Positions 1 through 12,870 of a DNA stretch of 64,000 nucleotides are shown piece by piece. The stretch comes from Capitulum mitella (taxonomy: Eukaryota; Arthropoda; Thecostraca; Pollicipedomorpha; Pollicipedidae): the NCBI GenBank assembly GCA_030062745.1, contig CP099845.1, positions 20,420,556-20,484,555 on the forward strand. The letters are read 5' to 3'. The stretch's first letter is position 1. Each line of letters begins with the position of its first letter. Below the pieces are notes generated by a model, which saw only the letters and a list, made by a program, of their open reading frames with translations, ran no database searches and had not been told where the DNA came from. A program made the translations under genes and the position numbers.

Positions 1-1390
1 ACGCCACACAACGTCCACGACTTAAGCATAAACAACTCTATTTCGAAAACTGTTTCTCGGATTGATCTCTGACGCAGATGAACTGCAGCTATTATCTGCG
101 AATGACAAACATTTGCATCATCCACGTCCCCGTGCATTTTGTACCACCACGGCCGTGAAATAAATTGTGCACGCTTTTACGTAAGCGTGTTTTGAGAAGG
201 ACCTTGGCGATAGTGTTACATGATATCCAACCTCAGTTTTCCAGAAACGATCAACAGAAATGGCCTAGTTTTGCAAGCATGTTGCATTTAAAAGGATATT
301 TCACAAACCATGGGCTTGCTTGGTCGGCAGATAAAATGACAGATGAAAATGGCGTTAGCTTCGTTTTATCTGCCATTTTAATGCAACCGAATCATCCGCC
401 TTGGTTCATAGCGAGGACTAGGAGGTGAACAATGATTGATGTGGGATTTGTGAAGGATTTAATCCGGTATCTTTTCACTCATGCGATAACCGTTTGAAAT
501 GAGTCACTGAAAACCAACCAACAGTGTGCAAGCCCAAGTCCTTCTTGGCGTCCTTCGTCACGACCAATGCACCTTGCGGCCTTCTGCGCATGCGCCGGCA
601 GCTGATCCGGTTGGACAACCGGCAAACAGCCGGCGGATGTCTAGTTCTTTTTAGATTCAACTTGTGCTCTCCGGCGCAGAATTCCGCGAAATTCTGCGAT
701 ATTTGGTGGAAGATAGTGCATTCCTTAAATGCCATTAGCCTGCCCTTCAACGAGATTGTGAGTGCCGGTTGAACGGTGTGGGATCGCAGCCGTCAAGCTT
801 ATGAAGAGGGGTAATGCCCGGGCGACATTTCAGCTAAAGCACGGCAAACGTACCCTGGTCAGTGGGTCGCATACTTCTGCTGAGACGGCCTCTCCACCTT
901 TTAATTCAGTGAACGGAGCTGCAGATCAGACGCGTTGCCTGAGTAATGACATACCAACCCGGTGCTCGCGGGCTCTGCGCTGTGGTGCGTTCCCGTGGGA
1001 GCACACAGCCCGTTCTACGCAGGCAAAGCCATCCGGCTCACCAGTCCCGTGAGGGCGAATCGACCGCGCACTCGCCCTTGTCGGCACAGAAGGCAGCTTA
1101 GAACACTAGGGAGGCTTGCACCGGAAACAGTGCCGAATTTGTGGTACCGACGGGAAAAGCATTCGTTGCGATTCCCTGTTGCCGTTCAGGAGCCACAAAA
1201 AGTTGGCCCTAATACGCTGAAGTGGATGGCTGCGAAATTCAATTTCACTTGCTACTGCTACCGTCAAAATTTAGTTCTTAGGCAGACACTGCCATTGTGA
1301 AGATCAAAACGTCCCGACTCAATGATGTACCCTAATTAAAACATTTCCCGGCCACTCGCCATTTAATCACTATTCCATCGCCGCTCCTCA
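1..1390. other. Intergenic, no gene seen
   Basis: Only short open frames without recognisable domains are present. Base composition is mixed and I see no repeat or RNA gene. Confidence 0.5.
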
Positions 1391-2020
1391 TCTTCAGCCA
1401 ACAGGCCGCCTGTGCGGCTCACGCGTGACGAATTTCCCCGGGTCCGCGGCTGGCTTCTCAGGCCAAATCACGGCCCTCCTCTCGCGCCCACTTCATCTCC
1501 CTGCCGAGAGCGTTCCGGGCGGCGCGGGCGGCCGCCGGTCGGGGCTCGCGACGCGAGCCGAACGCAGCCCGCCCGGACCGCGCCGTCTGGAGGCGGCCCC
1601 GGCCGGCGACAATTAGCGCGGGGCCGGCCGGCGAGCGGGCAGCGTCGGCCGCGACGGGCGCGCGCCGCCGCGGCCGACGGCGTCGCCGGCCGCCGGCGCC
1701 GATAGTGCAGGCGGCGCCGTCGCCCGCGGCGCATCGACGAACGGCCGCCGGCGCTGTCGGTGGTGGCGGGTCGAAGCGGGAGGACGTGCGGGTGCGGCTC
1801 CGGCGTTGGCTCGCGCGACCGGCCGCGGTAGGTGCCACTGGACTCCGGCAGGCGGGCGGTTTGCCCCGTATTGCCGCGGGGCGCGGGGGAGCTGGGCCAG
1901 CGGTTCGGTCCGATTTGCTGTTTGCCGCCAGCGGAACACGTGCTGGCCAGCGGTGCTGGGCGCGCAGTCGGTTCCAGGGAACTCCAGGCTGCTGTTGCGG
2001 CAGAGGGCGTCAGACCGATG
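1391..2020. other. GC-rich CpG-dense island
   Basis: A block of very high GC and CpG content with many GCCGGC-type palindromes, in contrast to the AT-leaning flanks. Several frames are open on both strands, as expected from the composition, and none has a recognisable domain. An ATTAGCGCG word at about 1612 recurs in the island near 11980. It may be an unmethylated regulatory island or an untranslated first exon; the sequence does not decide. Confidence 0.5.
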
Positions 2021-4444
2021 GGCGTTTGATGTGTGCCTCAGGTTTGGGCAGGGTGCTGTGACGAAGTGGCGACGAAGCGTCAGTCGCATTTTGCTCTTGC
2101 TTTTCTTAACGAGCACAAGACGCGAATTTTTGGTCCGAAAAGACCCATGCCTGTGTTTGCATCTGACACTCCTGTCTTGGGTGTTTTAAAAGAAAATAAC
2201 AGGAAACAGACGCTGTGTGGTTGGGGCTTTGGATTTTATGATATAACCAATGTTTGGAATCTATGTACAATTGTCATTAACTTTAAACTTCCTCTGCATA
2301 TACTGTTGTGACAGCATGAATAAAAACGCCATATGATGACTCGAAAGTTGCATATATTCTTTTGATTAAATGCGACCGCGTACGTTGCCGTTATTCTTGG
2401 CTCATTTACCTGGTTAATTTGAGTTTGGACGATATGGCATCTCCATATCATTGTGACTATGTCAGTATGTGCAGACCTTCTCTTGGTCATTTTTGGCTAC
2501 TGGGATCAAATCAAATGCCGTTAGCTCTTTTGAAACCATATTTACGCGCCAAAAAACTGGTTCAAAAGGTATGAAGCACATCGAAAGCTCCCCCGAATCA
2601 GGATACCGCATAATGTATGTTATGTTTGCTGTGCATGACCTGCAACGCAGGTCATACGTGGTGTTATTAGCCTTAATGGAAAGCTTCAAATGCATTTTAG
2701 TGGGCTTAGAATGGTATTGCTGGCTTAGTCTGACACTGATTATCTTTTAATCATTGGGTAGCTTATATAATGACCTAATATAAGCACCATAAATCAAGTG
2801 GACATAGTCCAAATCGCATAATGTTAAAAATTAATAGGGGGTTATGGGGCTTGGTAATGTTTATGGGCATCATATGTCGTTCTTCGTTTTAATTTAATTC
2901 ATAGCATGCGATTACAGCGAAGAATCACGGGTATGTTTGCGTCCTTCGAGAAGATATCCTTACAACATATGTTTAATGTTTCATTGTAAAAACCGTTTTG
3001 ACAACGGCGAAGGTACGAGCATGACTCAACATGACCCCTGCGAGTCCTAATGTTTTAACGTCGAAAGACTAATTTTTCGACGTACCACAGTACTGTAATT
3101 TTTCTGAAAGTGTGTCCAAAATGTCTAGGATAATTTGCCGGTGATTCAGGTTTTGGAATTTGGACATTTGAAGGGTCATTTGAGGTGACATGTGTTGTAA
3201 CAGTGGCAGATTCGCCGTCGTGAAAACCAGTAATATGAGACTTATTACGAGCGAAAGCACGGAAAACAGCAGTTTTACAAAGTAGCCACCTGAAGATTGA
3301 CACAGTTCATATTCCATTTTCCTGTTTATTCTCAAAGTCGTTGCTAAATTACATCCAACTGTTGGGATGATAATGTAACTTGAAAGGCATATTCCACGCT
3401 GTTTGCTTACGTTTTCGGATAAGATTATCTGGGACAAACTGTATAAATTCAGGAATCCTATGTTTACAATGTCTTCTCAGCTGCCAAAAATAGTTTTCAT
3501 AATATGAAACCTGAAGGTTTTTTAGTCAGTGTTTTACGTTGATGCCACTCTTTTAAATGATGATGGGACGCTAAAAAGTGACACGTGTAAAATGAAAGCA
3601 CACGAAAGTGCTTGCATGTCCGACTACGAATTTACTACATAGTCACAAAGTAACAACTTTTACAAGCATCCTCACAAGATGGAGAAATGGGTACTCTAGT
3701 AAAAGGGCTTTCTTCATGTTTCTTTTCACACAGTTTCCCTTTTCCTTTTCATTGGTTTGGGACACCGGTTGTGACTGAATAAAGCGTACCCCAAGGAAAA
3801 ACTTAGGTAGTATTTTCAGATTTCTGAAAGCTGTGTACGGCTCGGCATCCGGGAGCACGGCGGCATTCACCACATTTTTCATTTCGAAGGTAAACGCTGA
3901 TACTGACACTAAGTGATGTGTTTTGTTTTCCAGGACGTCAAATAAATACCCTGCGCCGCCAGAGCACCATTTACGAGGGCAACGAGAAAACAGGACAAAG
4001 CAAGGCAGCAGTGCCAAAGTGGTAAGCATGCTAAGGCCGCGCTGGGGGAAGGCGACTGCTGTTGACACTTAATGAACATCTGTTAACCGTTTATTTGGCG
4101 TGAACATCCCTTTGTCATAAAATGGTATGGGAAAACCTTATGCCGTTTTATGCCTGTGACACGAGGTTTTCTGCTGTGAGGCGCCCAGGGTTTTTTTAAG
4201 CGTGTGTATTTATTTCATGCATGTGAAGCTGCAAAGACTATTTAAATGTGATTATCAATACCACTGCATTAATATGTGGTACCGCGAACAAACCCAAATC
4301 AGTTTTTTCACATGTCTCTCATTAAATGGCGAAGTCCATTGCTCCGATGTTTGGCCGTCTGGCATTTGTGACCCCGTAACGTCCTAAAACATTTCATCTT
4401 CCGCGGCTCCTACTTGATCGGAATTGGGCGTCATATCACCTGTG
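2021..4444. other. Intergenic, no gene seen
   Basis: AT-leaning sequence without recognisable genes. The longest open frame, on the - strand at 3643-4068, starts with GTG and has no family resemblance that I can see. Confidence 0.45.
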
Positions 4445-4616
4445 AACTCGCCAAACAACGACGGCTCGTCCCAAAATGCGTCAACTCGTCAAACACCTAC
4501 AGCTCGTCCCACAACGCGTCAACTCGTCAAACACCGACAGCTCGTCCCAAAACGTGTCAATTCGTCAAACACCTACAGTTCGTCCCAAAACGCGTCAAAC
4601 ACCGACAGCTCGTCCA
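4445..4616 (+). repeat. 38-base minisatellite, about 4.5 copies
   Basis: Units start at 4445, 4483, 4521 and 4559, with a fifth shortened unit from 4597. The unit reads roughly AACTCGTCAAACACC then GACAGCTCGTCC then CAAAACGCGTC, with a few substitutions between copies. Because 38 is not a multiple of three, each copy shifts frame. The unit has no stop in any forward frame, so three overlapping frames stay open through the array. There is no sign that it is translated. Confidence 0.9.
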
Positions 4617-7543
4617 GTAACCTGTTTGTTTAGCTTGCAATACTGGAATGTTTCCCTTATGTTATATATTTTTCAACTCATTAATGTGAGTTAGAAGTTC
4701 CATCTGTCAAGGGCTACCTAATCTCATTTGGCTCAGAGGGATCTGATTTGACGTTCGTAATATTCTGCTTGCTTCTCATGCGAGCACATCCTGTGCGGCC
4801 GCCAGCGATAGAAGCCATACCAATTGCCTTCTTTGTATGCGGCCTGTGGCGATGATGTTCACAGACTTTTGACCGCCAAAATATAAACGCTTACCACCGC
4901 AAGAATTATTTTCCATTACACATCAGGACTTTACGCCTCTGCCACGTCTGCCGTCCGGTGCCCAAGTGGCTTCGTTAAAACCGCTCCGGGGCCCGAGTGT
5001 CATGAAGCAGAAGGGAATCGCTTCTACGGAATTTTATGCCGTTTCGTAATGGTAGTGCAGGAAACCATGAGACAGATGCCGGAAACACGCACGGCTTATA
5101 GACGCCAGAACCTTGATCTAACCTGACTTCGTCTGACTGTCTTGTGATGGAAGCAGACTTTATCTTCTTTGCAGACTCATTTACTGTGTGCTTCAGGCAA
5201 AAGAAGTTCCTGTACGTTCAGAAAAGCGCGACTCCTTCCCGTACAAAACGGTGGCATTTTTCCTTCATTTTCATCCTTATCTGAAATGGCCAAAGCTCGG
5301 TTCTAGTGCTCTTTGTGCTGGACCGAAGAGCTAAATTAGTCTGCTGTTTGCTGTTAACTCTTTCGGAGCAACATGCAAGGCACAATTATCAAAATTTTCA
5401 TTAAAAAAATCTAGATGTAATTTGACATGAGATGACTTGTGATGATATCAGCATTTTTCTGACTGAAAAAAATAAAATGCTTTCTTTATTCCTTACAAGG
5501 CTATTCCAACGGTGTTGTTCATTTTTATTTGGCGGTTTGATTCTTGGGATCTCGGAGTTCTCATAAACGACGGCCAGGTGAAGGTGGGACCGGAGGCGGA
5601 CCCAGCGAGAGTCAGTACCTCGTGTGCGAGGCATTCCCGGAACTCACAGGCGACAGAACCGTCCGTGTGGGGACAGCCTTTGTTATGAAAGATTTACTCT
5701 GTAAGAAAGTAAACTGTGCGCAACATCACTTGGTTCTGGATATGCGTTCACCTGTGAACCATTTCTGTGTGTTTTTAGTGAAGCCTATGTACCCGAAAAC
5801 ACACAAATTGGGTTTGGTGATTTTCAAGTTCAAGACATGTCTAAATATTTTTTTACGACATTCGAGTGAATCGAGAAGCTGAAATGTAATTGCTCTGGTA
5901 CCATAAATATATCAGGAGTGGTGAGACGTTTGCAGTGGTTCTCCTCCGAAGCTTCATCTATGAAAACAACCATAAACCATTTTCATGCCACCTGGTATGA
6001 TCTGGGATTTCTTGCTTTGGTCTGTTTAGTTGGCTTGGAACTTCTGCGACCAAACGAACTGAGAGTGAAAGGGTAAAGTTATAGGCTTATTACGTGGTGA
6101 CAGTCCGGAGTCGGAATAGTGGACAAGTAAAATCATTTAAAGAATAAACGCATATAATTTGCCCAGCGGGTCGGAACGAAAACTGGGAATGTCATTAATA
6201 AAACTAGAGAAGGGGCCGCGTGATCGATGGTTCGCTCGATGTAGGCAAGAATGGTACTGCCGTAGAATTTAGCCAAATGTTGCGTTTGGTGTAGGGCAAC
6301 AGATCATGATATCTGCGAATAAGCCTCCCCTCGAGTCGTGTCGCGCCTTCGGTCCAAATGCCAGTGTGTCTGAACATCAACGCTAAACCGCTCTGGCTGG
6401 AATGCAACCTTACGTTTTTTGACGTTTCGTGAGCAGGTGGGTGTTCTGTTCTCACAGTGTGGCGAAGTCGACGTTTTTCAAATCAAGTGTTATGTTGTGC
6501 CGCACGACACAGCGGTTGTGCGGGACAGCCACACCATCAAATGGCGTAGGCAGTTGTCTTATCGCATCTCAAATTCTGGTAATATTTATTCCATTTGCTA
6601 ATGCCCAAGCAGACTAGCTCACGTGCCCATTCCTATTTAGCATGCACGCCGATTACGTGTCTCGAACTGTGTGTAATATTTATGAGCAAGTGCAGGGGCG
6701 GTGGAGTCATCGAGACGCGATGACTAGAGTCTCAATGGGTCTTGAACACCAATATTTAACCATCACCATGTAATGTTGGCTGCAAAGAAATGATTTAAAA
6801 AACCGCCTCCACCCCTCCATCCATTAAACGCGGATTGCCGAAAACAACATACGGGATTTCGACGGAGAACAGCTTTATTTTGCCTGCACTTACTACAGCA
6901 CCATAACAGCTAAAACAGTGAGTGTCATTTAAGATTTCTCCTGTTCTCACCACTGAATATCCCTAGCGCATAACCTACTCATTTGATTCCGTGCCAACAT
7001 GACTGTTCCAAGTCTGATCAATCATTCGCACAGAAGGTATGTCCCTGTTCGACATTAAAGTGTAGCCTGTTTTATCCTCAGAAGCTGGTTTTAGCACGGC
7101 GGGGCGTGAATTCATTCAGAATACGGGACATCACCGTGAAATACAGCATCCCACCACCTATGATGTATGAGAACACAATTGGAAGCTGAAGATAGGAGCC
7201 CTGATCTTCGCTTTCAGTGCAGAGTCCGTGAACGACCTTTCAACATTGAAATCCTTGGATCTCTCGCAACGTCTTCTTGTGTTTTGAACAGAGATGGCCG
7301 GAGCAATAAAAGCTGACAAATTGTATTCTTGAAACGTAAAACTATAGGGGAATATTACAATTCTGATGCGCTTCGCGGCAGATGATTTGCAAACCTGAGG
7401 CCCGAGCTAGACAAAGGTTTGATATTTTTATGGGCAAAGGACGTACATTGGCCCAACACCCATTGGAACTCACTGGTAGTTTTGGCAGAAAGAGGCCTAT
7501 GCATGCTGTCAAAAAAAAACTTTTTACATACCTTCACTTCCGC
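4617..7543. other. Intergenic, no gene seen
   Basis: Unique-looking sequence. The longest + frame (5544-5882) starts just after a GC-rich stretch and shows no domain. Confidence 0.45.
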
Positions 7544-7547
7544 TTAA

Positions 7548-9068
7548 CCCTCGCCGGGTCGACCTTCAGACCCACGTTCGCCGGTCGAGGGCTGGCTCAT
7601 GAGAACCTCATCCTCTAAGATCTCAGGAACTATAAGCCACACAGAAAAAGCAAAAGCACCGTTGGAAGGGCATTAGATAAATTAGGAGAAAGCCAATCAG
7701 GTCCAAACAGGTCAGTATAAAGTCATCAAAGGTCATCTTACGTCAAATCATCTGTTGACGTTTTTGACAGAAAACGGCAATAATCAAGTCGTTCAGGTGG
7801 CTCCAAAGAGGTAATACTTAAAACAAAGGCCACATTTACCTATTTCGTGCAGTAAAAGAGCGCCTGAAGTCATATTTTGCCTTTTTACGCAAAATTGAAA
7901 GTGCAAAGAAAATGTCGTCTTTTTGTAAGGGCAGGAGAGTCGTGTTTTCCTGACTAAAAAATGAATATGTTTTGGTAGATCACGTCGCAAATGTATTTGG
8001 GATGTATAGAAAGTCCTCAGCTTTCTATAAGTCACAGTAAGGTCAAAAAGGTCAACCTAGGTCACACTTTTCAAGCCGGTAGTTTCTAATGTCTGCCGTG
8101 TCACCTGCCGTATAACCATTGATCAGACACGATGCAGGATAAAATCGTACAACACCGATTCATGCAATATCCCTTTTACATAATAAGACCCTTATCCCAA
8201 ATTATCTTCTTTACTCAAGTCAAATAGACGCGGCGGGAGTGGCTGCAATGTGAAAGCCCGGTATTTGACGGGAAGTCCTTTTGGCGATGGCCAGAGCTTT
8301 TATTTTGGTGGCCAAAAATAAGAGGACTGGGGCAGTGAACAACGAATAGGAAGTAGGCATGGGTGTGGTTCTTACCATCTGCGATCATACAAAGTGTGCA
8401 CGCGTTGAAAACAGGCAGCATTTGCAAAATGACAAATTCGGTCATCCTGGCAAAATGGGATTAGGTTATTCTTGGAAAATAAGTTCTTGCCATATATCAG
8501 CGCTTCCAAAGCACATACGGATGCTGATAAACATTCAAAGACTGTAAACCCCTGAATTACATTCGGCCGCGGGTCTGAGAATTCGGTGTAAAACGTGACT
8601 TGACCCAAGGTCACGGATCAAAAGGTACATTTGGATGTGCAAAAGATGTGAGAAGCACCAGGGAGTATATTCATAGTTTAAAACTATAGAACAAGACCCA
8701 CAAACTCAACTGATAACCTAAAAAGGCCCAAACTTTAGCTGACGTAAGGACACCGGTCTAGACGTTTCTCGCGAAAATTCGAGAAAATAGCATTATTGCA
8801 TCTGTCATATCTTACCAATGTAGCTGGCTTCAAGTTGATTGATACATTTCATAAAACTCTGTGACACTTAACTTTTTTGGAGCATGGTTCTACTTGACCT
8901 GGCTTGAGTCAATGGCCTGAGGTGACCTGAAGTTGAGAATGTGACAAAACATTAAAAAGGGATGCCCGGAAAAATTACCCAGGTTTCATATACACGCGCC
9001 TTTTCGTTTTTTGGCCATCCTCAGAAAACCGGAGGGGGTCCTCCTGAGCCTCCCCGGACAGGCGAAGG
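7548..9068. mobile_element. TTAA-flanked non-autonomous element, copy E1
   Basis: TTAA lies at 7544-7547 and 9069-9072. The left end begins CCCTCGCCGGGTC and the right end, read inward on the other strand, CCTTCGCCTGTCC, so the termini are imperfect inverted repeats. Next to the right end is a G-rich/C-rich hairpin (GGAGGGGG ... CCTCCCC, about 9022-9058). A GATCTC motif lies at about 7619. Inside are many AGGTCA or TGACCT hexamers, including three close together at about 8039-8064. The copy at 31250-32692 is homologous along its length. There is no long open frame, so it would have to be moved in trans. CCC ends and a TTAA target are hallmarks of piggyBac-type elements; assignment to that superfamily is inference. 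Confidence 0.75.
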
Positions 9069-9072
9069 TTAA

Positions 9073-10640
9073 AATCATATGGCAGGAGACATTCTTTGTC
9101 TTCCGCCCTGCCTTCCACGTTACGTCTGACTCGCGCTCCGATGCACACAGTCTTTCCGCCTTACGCAAAATGCATTATTCAGACTCCATTTCTTAGCTAT
9201 ACAACTCTGAAATCATCATTGTCGGTCCAAACAGCCTGAAGCAACGCCAGCACGAAAGCAGGCGGATGAAAATGAGGTAAATCTTGCAAGGTTTCTTTGT
9301 TCAGCCGCGTTACGCTGCATTAAATCATTATCAAACCTCTTACCAACAGAATAAGCTTGTTATGAAGGTCGATACTCCATCAGCATCCACAGGTGGAGTT
9401 TTCTTAGAACTTGCTTTCCGGGCAAAAAGACGCTCGCTGCAAGGTGGCGGAACTGAAAACGGCAAGGCTGACCTATGATGTCCAGAAACCCGTGGCGTTA
9501 AGATTGCCAATTAAAGAACTGCGAAAGACGCGGAGTCCGGCCGGACGGCCTGGTTACAGCTTCTAATCTCTCTCCAAAACTCGACAACTGGCAGAAATAA
9601 CTAGACGGTAAGCCAGGCTAGTTATACCTCCCCTGCCGCCGAGAGCGTAATTGGATCCTCGCAGCAAATGAATGGCCCAGTCCCGGCTCGACTAAGAATA
9701 CAGACCGCTGTGTTCCGCCGCCGAGTGGGGAAAATTTTCCCTTTTCACTTAGATCGGAGTTAATCTCCTGGCCTGCCGTCGCATCTCAACAGGAGCTTTA
9801 GGGAAAGTTTCAGCTTTCGCCAGGTGGACCGACTTTCAGACATGCCTCAGTCCCGCCATTACTTGACCATCTCTTTCCTGTTTACCCTCGCCTGACGGGA
9901 CGGATTTCGCTCGCACCGACGACAAGGGGAGATGGTAGGCCCCCCCCTCCCATTTGGCCCCTAATTGGGCTAGCGTCACGGGACAGAAAGCAATCGATAG
10001 CTGTGTGCTCAAAGAATCCAAAGGTACCCAGTTCGACCCGTCACGTCAACCAGTAACCTCCTAGGTGAGGTAAACTTTAAGGTCAGATCAAACTGTATGC
10101 TTGAGAACTAAAGTCGATTTTTCGGAGTTAAGCACGACACATTAGGAGGCAGATAGGCATAAAATCGCTTATTTTATCATATTAAGTGCTAAACATAACT
10201 GTAGGAGCGTTCCGTGGTCGAAAAAAGTAATCTTAGATTATTGGCCTTGTTTCGCCATGAAAAAGTCATTACCCTATACAAAGTAACCTGTTAGCATGTG
10301 GACTACCATTCTGAACCGATTTCATGCTCGTAGTCTGCCATTTATGCATACCTATTGTCCTAAAATAGTAAAAACGACATTTGTCACAAAAACCTTTGCA
10401 ACCCTTCAGCAAGTACGTCATAGCTCGGTGACCTGAGATGATCTGGGGCTACTGTTTTTTTTTTCAAGACGTGCGCAGTGAACGTATCGTCAGCTATGCC
10501 AAATATTACGGCGCTGTCGTGCGCCGTGCTGCCGTAGTCCCGGAAACACTACGTAAGGGGGTGGCATCTCCCTCGTTCGGCAAGGGTTAGAACCAATGCA
10601 GTAAGCCGGCTTGTATCAGGTTCTTTTCGTTGTGAATAAT
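9073..10640. other. Intergenic, no gene seen
   Basis: Mixed-composition sequence with short open frames only. Confidence 0.45.
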
Positions 10641-10858
10641 ATTTAGCTTGACTCGATCATGCCACATGATGACCTCCCAGGACACAGAAAAAAGAAAACA
10701 TCTTGCATCGTATACAACCACTGTTGCCTCCACAACGTTCACATGTCATCACATGCAAAGATCTTCGGGTCTGTTGTAAGCAGACTTTTCATGTCCTTCT
10801 CTCGTTGCTGCCAAATGAACTTTTGTTGCAAAGTGGGGACGCTGACGGCGACTTCTAA

Positions 10859-11065
10859 TCAATTGCGACGTCCTATATACTCATCATCAAATACCGTTTC
10901 CTGTATTTTCCTTTTCCGTTCTGTTTTTTTTCTCCAAAGAAACCGATCTGTGTTCGGATCAAACTGTATGCACCGTCGACACACAGTACAAATGGGAGCG
11001 TTATCTTTAACTATTTCGCAGCGTACTGTATCGATTCGTTGCATAAGCTCCAGGCAATTTTGCAT
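10859..11065 (-). pseudogene. Possible protein remnant with C-x2-C-x2-C motif
   Basis: A 68-codon - strand frame reads like real protein: acidic, then CTVCRRC, then a basic KKTERKRK stretch. A stop lies five codons upstream of its first ATG. A second protein-like stretch in another frame occurs further upstream at about 11190-11280 (MKKALKTYNPSF). The two could be pieces of one degraded transposon or host gene. I do not recognise the family, and chance is possible. Confidence 0.2.
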
Positions 11066-11859
11066 CCCGCCCAGGCGCTATTTGAGATTTCTCGCTGCCT
11101 CAGTTAAAGCATTCGCACCATTTGTATTTTTAACTTCGGTTTATAACAAGGTCCATATTTTTAGATGACCTCTAAGTCTCTTCAAAGTGTGGAATTGCTA
11201 CATCACAGTAAAAAGCGTCATGTTCCTGAACGCCTTGCACAAAACTTGGGTTGTACGTTTTCAACGCTTTTTTCATGTTGGCAGCATCGATAGCCGTTCA
11301 GAACATACGCATAGTCCTCTGTAGCACATTGCAGCGAAAATCATTACCAGGGCGCAGTTTTCTATTCTGTGTGATGCGGCCATGGCCCCACCAGCTTTGG
11401 TCTTAGTCCCACTAATATGGATTTTGGCCTCATCAGTTTTGGCTAGACTTAATATGGCTTAACAATAGAAATATCTATAAGTCACTTTTAATGCATTACA
11501 ACCAATATTATGATAAACATAAAGGAAATTTGAGGACTCGCTTTTGTTTTCCTGGCTCAAATGTTTGTTTCGCATGAATGCCAATTGTATCTAAATACAG
11601 AATGTTGATCTTGCCGAAAAAACCGTGGTCTCTGTAAACAGACCCTCTTTTGATCAACAGATGTACGTGAGTCAGATTAAGATGAAACAAACCATAAACC
11701 AGTGTTTAGAGTCCATCGTATACTGAGATTAGGCGTGTGTAAGACGGCATTTTGTCCTCATCGAAAATCCGGCTTTGGCCCCGGACACATTTTTTGGGAA
11801 GCTCCATCTATGTTCATCATATGTAACGTGTGTTCTAAATCGTCGAAAGACGTCGGAAC

Positions 11860-12870
11860 TCCGAACCGTCCGTTGTGTACCGTGCTTCGAGCCGAGAATC
11901 CGCGCAGCTCCACACGGCAGCACGGCGTCCAGTACCGTCCCAGCGTGGCGCCGGCCGGCACGCCGCCTCGCCGCCGGTCATTAGCGCGCCGGCACGGGCT
12001 CGGCTCCGTTACGGGCTGGCCGTGATTCAGCTCCGGCGGGAGCTCGTTAAGCAGCGGCAGTGGCGCGCAAAAACGAGCTCACCTGCCACCTGTCGGCCGG
12101 CAGCGCCGCCGGCGACTCCCCTCCCGGGGAGGGGCTGCGCCGTCCAGACATTGATCTTTCCGGCCCCCTTTCTGGTCACTGCGGGCCGCCGCTTTTTGCC
12201 GGAGATAATTGGGTAGTCAGGCGGTTTGTCGGCCGGTGTTGGCCGCCGTTTGGGGAGTTCCGCGGTCGGAAGTTTGACCTTGTCGGAAATGGGCGCCGAA
12301 ACTGGGCTGTTTCGGACGCAAACAAGGCACGCGCCCTCGGTTGGTGGCGCTCGGGCCGCCTCCTGTTTGTCGCGGCTGATGAGAATTGAGGCCGCGCCGC
12401 CTGATCTTGTTTACCCGCGGCGGAGTTTGCGGGACACTCGGCACGCCTCGACAGCGCCTCCCTGAGCTTTCCGCGACGTCTGACACCGGTTCCGCAGAAC
12501 GCGTCGGCACGCCATCGATTCGGCTCACGTCGGTCGTGGGCGAGCCGATCCGCGAGGCGCTCGGACGGGCTGCGGCCGAGCTGGGACCGCGCCTCCAGCC
12601 GCGCCCGCGCGCCACTTACCGGCTCTTCTCCGCGTCGCCCGCGCCGCCGCCGGCGCGCGCGAGCCACCAGCGAGGCGGCGAGGCGGGCGCAGGCGGGCCG
12701 CGCGAATTACCATTGATCCGGTCCCGCCTCGCCGCGACCTGCTCTCGGCTGCGGCATCCGATGCGGAGCGCGTGACGGAGAGTCCGGAACGCGCTGCGCA
12801 CATGCACGGATTAGGCCCGGCGGGGGGAGGTCGGGCGAGGACAGCGCCGATGAAACATTTGTCCCCCCCC
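11860..12870. other. GC-rich CpG-dense island, about 1 kb
   Basis: The longest GC-rich block in the first half. Many frames are open on both strands for compositional reasons. It contains ATTA or AATT cores in GC context at about 11979 (shared ATTAGCGCG word), 12204 and 12705. No frame shows a domain. It could be a regulatory island or hold a non-coding first exon. Confidence 0.5.

Noticed and set aside
10659..11168. 169-codon + frame
   Set aside because: No domain, cysteine and serine content typical of an antisense or random frame. The - strand pieces look more protein-like.
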